This document shows, in pieces, positions 1 through 5,752 of a stretch of 5,752 nucleotides of DNA (its first letter is position 1; the number at the start of each line of letters is the position of its first letter). The stretch is from contig JALVAU010000455.1 in NCBI GenBank assembly GCA_027011025.1, forward strand, positions 1 to 5,752, read 5' to 3'. Below the pieces are notes generated by a model. That model made no database searches. It saw only the letters and a program-made list of their open reading frames with translations, and had not been told where the DNA came from. Origin of the DNA: Campylobacteraceae bacterium (lineage in GTDB: Bacteria > Campylobacterota > Campylobacteria > Campylobacterales > Sulfurospirillaceae). Both the position numbers and the translations under genes were made by a program.

Positions 1-1
1 G

Positions 2-1225
2 AGTGGGCTTGGTTTTTGTGATGTTATATTTGGTTGGGACTCCAAGGATGAGCTGTACGCAAAAGACTCTATAACGGGCTGGAGTGATGCCTATCCTGAC
101 GCGCTAGGGGAGATAGATATCTCTACATGTAGAGAGCTTCCGATGGAAGAAAACTCCCTTCTTTTTTTGGTAGATTTTGAAAATGGTGGAAAACATAGCG
201 ATGTATGCCCTCGTACACTTCTAAAAAGAGTGATAAACCAAGGTAAAAAGATGGGATTGAGCTTTAAAGGAGCAGCAGAATTTGAATTTTTTCTATTTAA
301 CGAAACTCCAAAGAGCGTAAGAGAAAAAGGCTATAAAAATATGGAGACTTTTACACCCGGAATGTTTGGGTACTCGGTTCTGCGCAACTCTGTTCATGCC
401 GATTTTTATCATGATTTACTAGAAGTTTGTGAAAAGATGGATATGCCAATAGAGGGGCTTCATACCGAGACGGGACCCGGAGTCATAGAAGCAGCATTAT
501 ATTATGATGAACTTTTAAATGCGGCTGACAAAGCTGTACTCTTTAAAACTTTTACAAAAGTTTTAGCCGAGCAAAACTCTTTAATGGCAACTTTCATGGC
601 AAAATGGTCAAACAAATATCCGGGACAATCTGGGCACTTACATGTTTCAGCAACTTCACAGGACGGAAAATCTGCATTTTATGATAAAGATGCAAGAGAT
701 ACTATATCTGATGAAATGCGTTGGTTTATAGGCGGTCAACAAAAACTGATGCCTGAACTCTTGGCTATGATAGCTCCTACTTGCAACTCATACACGAGAT
801 TAATCCCTGGATTTTGGGCTCCGACTCAAGCTACATGGGGAGTTGACAACCGCACATGTGCACTAAGAGCTATAAATGGAAATGAAAAGAGTCAAAGAGT
901 TGAGTATAGAGTGACTGCTGCTGACATCAACCCATACATTGCACTAAGTGCAGCAGTTGGAAGCGGTATTTGGGGTATAAAAAACAGAATCGAGCCAACA
1001 GAGCCGATAGTGGGAAATGCTTATGAAAAAGAGCTCTCAAGTGAGTTTTCATTTCCCCGTACCCTAGGCGAAGCGGCTAGAAAACTAAGAGATTCTAAAG
1101 TTGCTAGAGAGATATTTGGCGATGTTTTTGTGGACCACTACTCTATGACAAGAGAGTGGGAAGAGAGCGAGCAGCTAAAAGCGATAACAGACTGGCAACT
1201 GGAAAGATATTTTGAAATAATATAA
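2..1225 (+). CDS. Glutamine synthetase-like gamma-glutamyl-amine ligase (PuuA/GlnT-like), 5' truncated
   Basis: Partial gene: the frame is open from the window edge, with 407 residues visible. The ATG at 143 is internal, because the residues before it continue the N-terminal beta-grasp domain of the family (FGWDS, then TGWSDAYPDA). Roughly 40 or more N-terminal residues should lie upstream. Visible glutamine synthetase motifs, in visible-residue numbering, are the metal-binding EFEFF at about 93-97, ETGPG at 156-160, GHLH at 211-214 (ATP/metal His), the NSYTRLIPGFWAPTQ to NRTCALR segment at about 262-289, and RVEYR at 299-303 followed by the ANPY-like INPYIALSAA. The C-terminus, TDWQLERYFEII, is typical of gamma-glutamyl-amine ligases. 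The adenylylation-site tail of nitrogen-assimilating GlnA is absent. The family joins glutamate to an amine using ATP in the cytoplasm. The two following dehydrogenases support catabolism rather than ammonia assimilation. The amine (putrescine, ethanolamine or other) cannot be read from the sequence. Confidence 0.88.
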   Translation, partial: SGLGFCDVIFGWDSKDELYAKDSITGWSDAYPDALGEIDISTCRELPMEENSLLFLVDFENGGKHSDVCPRTLLKRVINQGKKMGLSFKGAAEFEFFLFNETPKSVREKGYKNMETFTPGMFGYSVLRNSVHADFYHDLLEVCEKMDMPIEGLHTETGPGVIEAALYYDELLNAADKAVLFKTFTKVLAEQNSLMATFMAKWSNKYPGQSGHLHVSATSQDGKSAFYDKDARDTISDEMRWFIGGQQKLMPELLAMIAPTCNSYTRLIPGFWAPTQATWGVDNRTCALRAINGNEKSQRVEYRVTAADINPYIALSAAVGSGIWGIKNRIEPTEPIVGNAYEKELSSEFSFPRTLGEAARKLRDSKVAREIFGDVFVDHYSMTREWEESEQLKAITDWQLERYFEII

Positions 1226-1231
1226 AATTAC

Positions 1232-1251
1232 AAGCTTCACATATGAAGCTT
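1232..1251 (+). promoter_or_regulatory. Intergenic hairpin between ligase and aldehyde dehydrogenase genes
   Basis: A perfect 8-bp inverted repeat (AAGCTTCA / TGAAGCTT) with a 4-nt loop (CATA) begins 6 nt after the ligase stop codon. It ends 5 nt before the AAAGGA ribosome binding site at 1257-1262 of the aldehyde dehydrogenase. The bases after the stem are ATTATAAAG, not a T-run, so this is a poor intrinsic terminator. It may be a partial attenuator, an mRNA processing or stabilising element, or an operator. The structure is seen directly; the role is inferred. Confidence 0.5.
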
Positions 1252-1268
1252 ATTATAAAGGATGATAA

Positions 1269-2651
1269 ATGAAATTTAAAACCATAACACCCATAGATAA
1301 TTCAGTCTATCTTAGAGAGGATTATCACACACAAAAAGATATAGATGAGACACTGAAAAAAGCAAAAGTAGCCCAAAAAGAGTGGGCGAAAACCTCTATA
1401 TCTAAAAGAAATGAGTATATAACAAAGTTTTTAGATGCACTACTTAACAAAAGTGAAGATATTGCAAAAGAGCTCTCATATCAGATGGGGAGACCTGTAT
1501 CATACAGTATATTGGAGCTAAGAGGTGTCAAAGAGAGAGCGAGTTATATGCAAGAGATTGCTCAAGAGGCATTGAAGCCTTTTTACCCTGAAGAGAAAAA
1601 AGGTTTTGAAAGATACATACTAAAAGAGCCTTTGGGAGTCGTGGCGGTTTTGAGTCCTTGGAACTATCCTTTTTTGACATCAGTAAATGTCATAGTTCCT
1701 GCTCTTTTGGCAGGAAATGCCGTCATACTCAGACACTCTACGCAAACTCCCCTAGTTGCTTCAAGATACAAAGAGGCTTTTGATGAGGCCGGTCTGCCTG
1801 ATGGTCTCTTTTCATATCTGCATTTACAGCATAGTGATGCTTCTGTATTTATGGCTGATGATAGGGTAGATGGGGTCTATTTCACGGGCTCTGTAAAGGG
1901 TGGATACGAGGTGCAAAAAGCGATAATAAACAAATTTATCCCTTGTGGATTGGAGTTGGGCGGAAAAGACCCTGCTTATGTCAGAAATGATGCCGATGTA
2001 AATTATAGTGCGCAGAATCTTGTAGATGGAGCCTTTTTCAACTCCGGTCAGTCATGTTGTGGAATTGAGAGGATTTATGTGCATGAGAACATATATGATG
2101 AATTTGTACAAAAGTTTGTGCAAATCACAAAAGAGTATAAACTGGGCAATCCTTTAGATAAAAGCACTACTCTTGGACCGATGGTTAAGACGACTGCGGC
2201 TGACTTTGTCAGAGGACAGATAAAAGAGGCACTTGATAAAGGGGCAAAATCTCTGGTTGATGAATCACTTTTTCCAAACTCAAAAGAGGGAACTCCATAT
2301 CTAGCTCCTACTGTTTTGGTTGATGTTGACCACTCCATGAGCGTGATGAGCGAAGAGAGTTTTGGTCCTGTAGTCGGCATCATGAAAGTAAAAGACGATG
2401 ACGAGGCACTAAGACTCATGAATGACAGCCAATATGGACTAACAGCTTCTATATGGTCAAAAGACAAAGAAATGGCAAGAGAGCTCTCGGTAAAGATAGA
2501 GACAGGAACAGTCTATCTCAACAGATGTGACTATCTTGACCCTGCACTTGCTTGGACGGGAGTCAAGGATACGGGCAGAGGTGTCACACTATCCATGTTT
2601 GGATTTGACCATGTCACAAAAGTAAAATCTATCCACTTTAAGGAGATATAA
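1269..2651 (+). CDS. NAD(P)-dependent aldehyde dehydrogenase
   Basis: A complete 460-residue member of the ALDH superfamily that oxidises an aldehyde to a carboxylic acid in the cytoplasm. The start is set by AAAGGA at 1257-1262, 6 nt before the ATG. Key positions are the oxyanion Asn132 in SPWNYPF, the Rossmann FTGS at 205-208, the general base Glu229 in LELGGK, the catalytic Cys263 in SGQSCCGIER, and Glu363 in EESFGPV. The protein is slightly shorter than the usual 480-500 residues. The cofactor segment reads LRHSTQTPL (154-162), where the family usually has K-x-x-E-x-TPL, so Arg155 and Thr158 replace the usual Lys and the Glu typical of NAD enzymes. This is close to the pattern of NADP-using members, but cofactor choice is unproven. 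It lies between a gamma-glutamyl-amine ligase and an Fe-alcohol dehydrogenase, so the likely substrate is a gamma-glutamylated aminoaldehyde (inference). The downstream gene starts 2 bp after the stop. Confidence 0.93.
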   Translation: MKFKTITPIDNSVYLREDYHTQKDIDETLKKAKVAQKEWAKTSISKRNEYITKFLDALLNKSEDIAKELSYQMGRPVSYSILELRGVKERASYMQEIAQEALKPFYPEEKKGFERYILKEPLGVVAVLSPWNYPFLTSVNVIVPALLAGNAVILRHSTQTPLVASRYKEAFDEAGLPDGLFSYLHLQHSDASVFMADDRVDGVYFTGSVKGGYEVQKAIINKFIPCGLELGGKDPAYVRNDADVNYSAQNLVDGAFFNSGQSCCGIERIYVHENIYDEFVQKFVQITKEYKLGNPLDKSTTLGPMVKTTAADFVRGQIKEALDKGAKSLVDESLFPNSKEGTPYLAPTVLVDVDHSMSVMSEESFGPVVGIMKVKDDDEALRLMNDSQYGLTASIWSKDKEMARELSVKIETGTVYLNRCDYLDPALAWTGVKDTGRGVTLSMFGFDHVTKVKSIHFKEI

Positions 2652-2653
2652 TC

Positions 2654-3829
2654 ATGCTACCAACTTCAACAAACTGGAACTATCCAACTACTGTATGGTT
2701 TGGATTTGATAGAGTTAAAAATATAGCAGATGCACTAAAACAACTAAATATAAAAAAACCTCTCATAGTCACAGATGATGCTTTGGTAAAACTTCCTATC
2801 ATGAAAGATTTATGCGATGCTTTAGAGGACGAGAAGATACCATATACTATTTTTAGCGATGTTCAGCCAAACCCTACCGGCATAAATGTCCAAAATGGTG
2901 TAGAAGTCTATAAAAACAGTAAAAATGACGGAGTCATTGCCTTTGGTGGTGGAAGCGCACTTGATGCCGGAAAGACTATCGCTTTTATGTCAGGGCAGAG
3001 CCGTAGTGTATGGGATTTTGAAGATGTCGGAGATAATTGGAGCAGAGCCGATGAGAACGGCATAGCAAAAACTATAGCTATACCTACGACTGCTGGAACC
3101 GGCTCTGAAGTTGGAAGAGCTACTGTCATCACAGATAGTAAAAATCATGCAAAAAAGATCATATTTCACCCAAAAATGCTTCCATCCATAGTGATTTTAG
3201 ACCCTGTTTTAACTTACAATCTACCAAAACACATAACAGCATGGACCGGTATAGATGCACTTGTTCATGCCATAGAAGCATACTGTGCACCTGGTTTTCA
3301 TCCTATGGCTGACGGTATAGCGATAGAGGCTATAAGGCTCATAAAAGAGAATCTTCCAACAGCTTTTGAAAAACCACATGATAAAGATGCGAGAGCTTAC
3401 ATGCTAGTAGCCGCTATGATGGGAGCTACTGCTTTTCAAAAAGGCTTAGGCTCTGTACACTCTTTGGCTCATCAGCTAGGTGGTCTTTTCAATACACCTC
3501 ATGGACTAGCAAACTCTATCATACTGCCTTATGCTCTAAAACAAAATGAGTCTGCTATAGAACAAAAGATGACAAAACTGTGTGAATACCTTAATATACA
3601 AAATCCCTCAACTAAAAGTTTTATAGATTTTATATTAGACTTAAGAGAGAAATTAGAGATTCCACATACTCTAAAAGAGGTAAAAATCTCGAATGAGCGA
3701 GCAAATGAGATAGGGAAGTTAGCATACAATGACCCATCAACTCCCACAAATGCAAAAAAGATAGATGCAAATGATCTTACGGCTCTCTTTTTAGCTGCAT
3801 TTGATGGTGACTTTGGCAGATTAAGTTAA
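2654..3829 (+). CDS. Iron-containing (group III) alcohol dehydrogenase
   Basis: A complete 391-residue protein of normal family length, starting at an ATG 8 nt after AAGGAG (2640-2645), which lies inside the end of the aldehyde dehydrogenase gene. The N-terminal domain carries the nucleotide-binding GGGSALDAGK (98-107) and IPTTAGTGSEV (143-153). The helical C-terminal domain holds the four expected metal ligands: Asp201 and His205 in GIDALVHAIEAY, His269 in KGLGSVHSLAHQLGG, and His283 in TPHG. All are intact, so an active Fe(II)- or other divalent-metal-dependent enzyme interconverting an alcohol and an aldehyde is expected. Its gene is almost fused to the aldehyde dehydrogenase, which suggests consecutive steps: alcohol to aldehyde here, aldehyde to acid there. 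Substrate unknown; a gamma-glutamyl amino alcohol fits the neighbouring ligase. An alternative role is detoxifying reduction of an aldehyde intermediate. Confidence 0.93.
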   Translation: MLPTSTNWNYPTTVWFGFDRVKNIADALKQLNIKKPLIVTDDALVKLPIMKDLCDALEDEKIPYTIFSDVQPNPTGINVQNGVEVYKNSKNDGVIAFGGGSALDAGKTIAFMSGQSRSVWDFEDVGDNWSRADENGIAKTIAIPTTAGTGSEVGRATVITDSKNHAKKIIFHPKMLPSIVILDPVLTYNLPKHITAWTGIDALVHAIEAYCAPGFHPMADGIAIEAIRLIKENLPTAFEKPHDKDARAYMLVAAMMGATAFQKGLGSVHSLAHQLGGLFNTPHGLANSIILPYALKQNESAIEQKMTKLCEYLNIQNPSTKSFIDFILDLREKLEIPHTLKEVKISNERANEIGKLAYNDPSTPTNAKKIDANDLTALFLAAFDGDFGRLS

Positions 3830-3833
3830 CAGA

Positions 3834-4472
3834 ATGAGTATCACTAAGTTACTACTGTTAGCCGTTGTTGCAGTTTTTGTATTTAACTACTTTGATACTA
3901 CTGATGAGACATATGATGGAAGTTTAGCTGTGCCGATAAATACGAAAATTTTAGCATTTGGAGATAGTATAACTTATGGATACAGGGTGGATAGTGAAAA
4001 AAACTATCCATCTATCCTCTCTAATCTATTGCAAAGTGAAGTTATAAATGCCGGATTAAACGGAGAAACAACCAAAGAGGGGCTTAAGAGACTACCAAAA
4101 CTTCTAAAAAAGTATAAACCTCAAATACTCATAATCTGTGAGGGAGGAAATGACCTCTTAAGAAGTAAAAAATTTAGCAACATAAAAGCTAATTTAGCAA
4201 AAATGATAGAGTTAGCGCAAAAAGAGAAGATTTTTGTTGTCCTTATAGGAGTACCTTATCTTGAGTATTTAAGATATAAGACTGTAGATTTTTATTATGA
4301 TTTAGCTCAAGAGTACGGCGTTCCTCTTGAGGACAAGGCGCTAGAAAAGATAGAGAATGATTCAACTCTCAAGATTGATGAGGTGCATCCAAATGCAAAA
4401 GGATATGCAATACTTAGCAATGCATTAGCAAACATCATCACTCAAAATTATGTACCGCCTTTCTCTTATTGA
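3834..4472 (+). CDS. SGNH/GDSL-family esterase (TesA/arylesterase-like), membrane-anchored
   Basis: A complete 212-residue hydrolase of carboxylic esters or lysophospholipids. The SGNH blocks are present: the nucleophile Ser45 in GDSITYGY (43-50), the oxyanion Gly in NAGLNGET (72-79), Asn106 in GGNDLL (104-109), and the catalytic Asp182/His185 in DEVHPN. Residues 6-20 form one hydrophobic segment. There is no lipobox Cys and no clear signal-peptidase site, so it is probably an uncleaved anchor with the catalytic domain in the periplasm (inference). An in-frame stop at 3822-3824 rules out a longer start. The bases before the ATG are a poor ribosome binding site, and the alcohol dehydrogenase stop is 4 bp upstream, which suggests translational coupling. 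A link to the upstream pathway, such as releasing an amine head group from an ester, is only a guess; the gene may simply ride in the operon. Confidence 0.88.
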   Translation: MSITKLLLLAVVAVFVFNYFDTTDETYDGSLAVPINTKILAFGDSITYGYRVDSEKNYPSILSNLLQSEVINAGLNGETTKEGLKRLPKLLKKYKPQILIICEGGNDLLRSKKFSNIKANLAKMIELAQKEKIFVVLIGVPYLEYLRYKTVDFYYDLAQEYGVPLEDKALEKIENDSTLKIDEVHPNAKGYAILSNALANIITQNYVPPFSY

Positions 4473-4498
4473 CTCTATTTTATTTTTCTTACATTATT

Positions 4499-4510
4499 TT
4501 TTGATACAAT
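4499..4510 (+). promoter_or_regulatory. Predicted sigma70-type promoter of the tct operon
   Basis: A T-tract followed by TGATACAAT gives an extended -10 whose hexamer TACAAT (4505-4510) matches TATAAT at 5 of 6 bases. No convincing -35 box lies at the usual distance, but T-rich runs occur upstream (4478-4502), as is usual in Campylobacterota promoters. Transcription would begin near 4517, leaving a short leader that contains the AAGGAG at 4529-4534. The 67-nt gap holds no stem-loop terminator for the upstream operon, so some read-through from the esterase gene is possible. Confidence 0.6.
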
Positions 4511-4539
4511 TTTTCTAGATATTATAAAAAGGAGAAAAT

Positions 4540-5481
4540 ATGAGAAAACTTATCTCATTGGTACTGTTTTTAGCAACAGTTGTTGTAAGTGGTAGTTTTG
4601 CTGCTTATCCATCAAAAACCGTAAAGTTAATTGTTCCTTCAAAAGCAGGTGGTTCAACAGATACAACTGCTAGGCTTTTTGCACAAACTGCAAAAAAGTA
4701 CTGGAAAAATACAGATTTTATCATTATTGATAAACCAGGTTCTGGTGGATTGATGGGCTTTGAAGCTGAATCAAGAAGTAGGCCAGATGGATATACATTT
4801 GGGCTTATGTTTACTCCGCAAATTGTAGCGCATATTGTTGCAAAGAGAGCTTCTTATACTCTAAAAAGTTTTAAAATCATCGGAAATATAGCCGAAGATC
4901 CTGAAATCGTTGTAGTTCCAGCTCAAAGTAGTGTTAAAAATTTGGATCAATTAGTCAAATTGGCAAAATCAAAAAAAATTACAGCAGCAGTTAATGGTAT
5001 AGGAAGTGATGACTTTCTTGCTGCAAAAAACTTTGAGAGTGCGACAGGTGTTAAATTTAATTTAATGCCAACAAAAGGCTCAACTGAAGAGAAAGCTGCA
5101 ATTTTAGGAAATCACATAGAAGTTGCTTTTATGAATCTATCTCAAATGTTAGCTCAACACAAAGCAGGAAAAGCTAGAATTATAGCAATCATGTCCAAAA
5201 AAAGATCTGATGTAGCTATGGATATAAAAACTTCTGTCGAGCAGGGATATAATGTTCTTATGACTGCTACTAGGGGTATGTTAATAAGTTCAAAAGTAAA
5301 AAAAGATATAGCCACAAAGATTGAAGATTTATACACAAAAGTTGTAAATGATAAAGAGTTTCAGGCTAAATGTAAAAAAGCATACATATTCTTAAACCCT
5401 ATGAACAGTAGTGAATATACAGCTTATTTAGAGCAATTACAAAAAGATACTCAAAAAGTATATGATGTATCACCTTGGTAA
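4540..5481 (+). CDS. tctC: Tripartite tricarboxylate transporter substrate-binding protein (TctC/Bug family)
   Basis: A complete 313-residue periplasmic solute-binding protein that captures a small, usually carboxylate, ligand and delivers it to the TctA/TctB membrane complex. AAGGAG (4529-4534) is 5 nt before the ATG. Residues 1-21 form a Sec signal peptide (MRK, a hydrophobic core, then SFA before AYPSK), with likely cleavage after Ala21. The mature start, YPSKTVKLIVPSKAGGSTD, is the family hallmark; PGSGG followed by SRPDGYTFG at about 66-88 is the second conserved block. Length is near the family norm. The next gene encodes TctB, confirming a TTT system rather than an orphan Bug protein. 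The ligand (citrate or other tricarboxylate, dicarboxylate, aromatic acid) cannot be told from sequence. The gene appears more A/T-rich in codon choice than the upstream dehydrogenases and has its own promoter. Confidence 0.92.
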   Translation: MRKLISLVLFLATVVVSGSFAAYPSKTVKLIVPSKAGGSTDTTARLFAQTAKKYWKNTDFIIIDKPGSGGLMGFEAESRSRPDGYTFGLMFTPQIVAHIVAKRASYTLKSFKIIGNIAEDPEIVVVPAQSSVKNLDQLVKLAKSKKITAAVNGIGSDDFLAAKNFESATGVKFNLMPTKGSTEEKAAILGNHIEVAFMNLSQMLAQHKAGKARIIAIMSKKRSDVAMDIKTSVEQGYNVLMTATRGMLISSKVKKDIATKIEDLYTKVVNDKEFQAKCKKAYIFLNPMNSSEYTAYLEQLQKDTQKVYDVSPW

Positions 5482-5490
5482 GAAAAGAGT

Positions 5491-5752
5491 ATGAGTAAAA
5501 AATACATAGACATAGTCTTAAGCATATTTTTTATCATCCTTGCAGTGTTGCTATATCGCAGCACTGCAACTTTTCCAAAATCAGCTCTTTTTACGACAGC
5601 TGTATATATAAAATTTTTATCTTATATGCTTGGAATTGCCAGTTTTGCACAACTTATAATAGCTTTTTCATCTGATTCTTCTATAAAGGTTGTTTTTGCA
5701 AGAGATCCGAAAAAATTCTTTATACTTATATTATTCCTGATAATATATGTAT
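5491..5752 (+). CDS. tctB: Tripartite tricarboxylate transporter small membrane subunit TctB, 3' truncated
   Basis: The first 87 residues of a small membrane protein that runs off the window edge. The ATG is 9 bp after the tctC stop and follows the purine-rich GAAAAGAG (5482-5489), a weak ribosome binding site. Residues 6-22 (IDIVLSIFFIILAVLLY) form the first membrane helix, followed by a short loop with ATFPKSALF that corresponds to the P-x-x-F-P region of TctB proteins. A second helix spans about 37-60, a polar stretch follows, and a third helix begins near 76. This matches the four-helix layout of TctB, which is usually about 150 residues. The call rests on topology and position after tctC more than on sequence motifs, because TctB is poorly conserved. 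A large 12-helix tctA gene should follow. Confidence 0.8.
   Translation, partial: MSKKYIDIVLSIFFIILAVLLYRSTATFPKSALFTTAVYIKFLSYMLGIASFAQLIIAFSSDSSIKVVFARDPKKFFILILFLIIYV
5540..5569 (+). promoter_or_regulatory. 12-bp stem-loop within the 5' coding region of tctB
   Basis: The arms TTGCAGTGTTGC (5540-5551) and GCAGCACTGCAA (5558-5569) pair over 12 positions with a single G-U wobble, enclosing a 6-nt loop (TATATC). A short CTTTT (5570-5574) follows. This is the strongest inverted repeat noticed in the window. It lies about 50 nt inside tctB, within codons for the end of the first membrane helix. It could reduce read-through into the membrane-subunit genes or protect the tctC message from 3' exonucleases. 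The structure is seen directly; the function is inferred. Confidence 0.5.

Noticed and set aside
143..145. ATG at 143 as the start of the glutamine synthetase-like gene
   Set aside because: The frame stays open to the window edge, and the 47 residues before it match the conserved N-terminal domain, so the true start is upstream of the window.
2075..2467. 130-residue open frame on the minus strand within the aldehyde dehydrogenase gene
   Set aside because: It lies wholly inside a well-supported gene, and its Ser/Thr/Phe-rich composition is what an antisense shadow gives. No family features are visible.
1031..2488. Repeated palindromic GAGCTCTC at 1031, 1470 and 2481
   Set aside because: Each copy encodes Glu-Leu-Ser in the same codon phase within two different proteins, so codon preference explains it better than a regulatory repeat.
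2908..3747. Minus-strand open frames (2908-3132 and 3529-3747) inside the alcohol dehydrogenase gene
   Set aside because: They are antisense to conserved coding sequence with intact motifs, and no recognisable product was seen.
4488..4493. CTTACA as a -35 box for the tct promoter
   Set aside because: It matches TTGACA at only 4 of 6 bases and is just 11 bp from the -10, too close for a normal sigma70 promoter.
4473..4503. T-rich stretch after the esterase gene as an intrinsic terminator
   Set aside because: No stem-loop precedes the T-runs. The stretch is better explained as the upstream part of a Campylobacterota-type promoter.
5154..5336. 60-residue minus-strand open frame inside tctC
   Set aside because: Short, fully contained in a conserved gene and without recognisable features.

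Overview
The window looks like a chromosomal stretch from a low-GC member of the Campylobacterota, of a Sulfurimonas, Sulfurospirillum or Arcobacter type. That guess rests on A/T-rich codon use, tight gene packing, AAGGAG-type ribosome binding sites, and a T-tract plus TGATACAAT promoter without a good -35 box. It is not proven by any marker gene. All genes visible here are on the + strand.

Positions 1-3829 hold a three-gene catabolic cluster: a 5'-truncated glutamine-synthetase-like ligase of the gamma-glutamyl-amine type, an aldehyde dehydrogenase, and an iron-containing (group III) alcohol dehydrogenase. The most economical reading is a gamma-glutamylation pathway. The ligase would cap an amine (possibly an amino alcohol) with glutamate, the alcohol dehydrogenase would oxidise the hydroxyl to an aldehyde, and the aldehyde dehydrogenase would give the acid. 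The hydrolase that would release glutamate is not in the window. An 8-bp hairpin lies between the ligase and the aldehyde dehydrogenase. The aldehyde and alcohol dehydrogenase genes are separated by only 2 bp.

Positions 3834-4472 encode a small membrane-anchored SGNH/GDSL esterase, 4 bp behind the alcohol dehydrogenase and probably co-transcribed and translationally coupled with it.

Positions 4473-4539 are a T-rich gap with a recognisable -10 promoter. This starts a second unit, a tripartite tricarboxylate transporter (TTT): the periplasmic binding protein TctC at 4540-5481, then the start of the small membrane subunit TctB from 5491 to the window edge. TctA would be expected downstream. A 12-bp stem-loop sits inside the start of the tctB coding region, where it could help make the binding protein more abundant than the membrane subunits.

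No tRNA, rRNA, CRISPR array, insertion sequence or integration site was seen. No gene-free stretch exceeds 300 bases.
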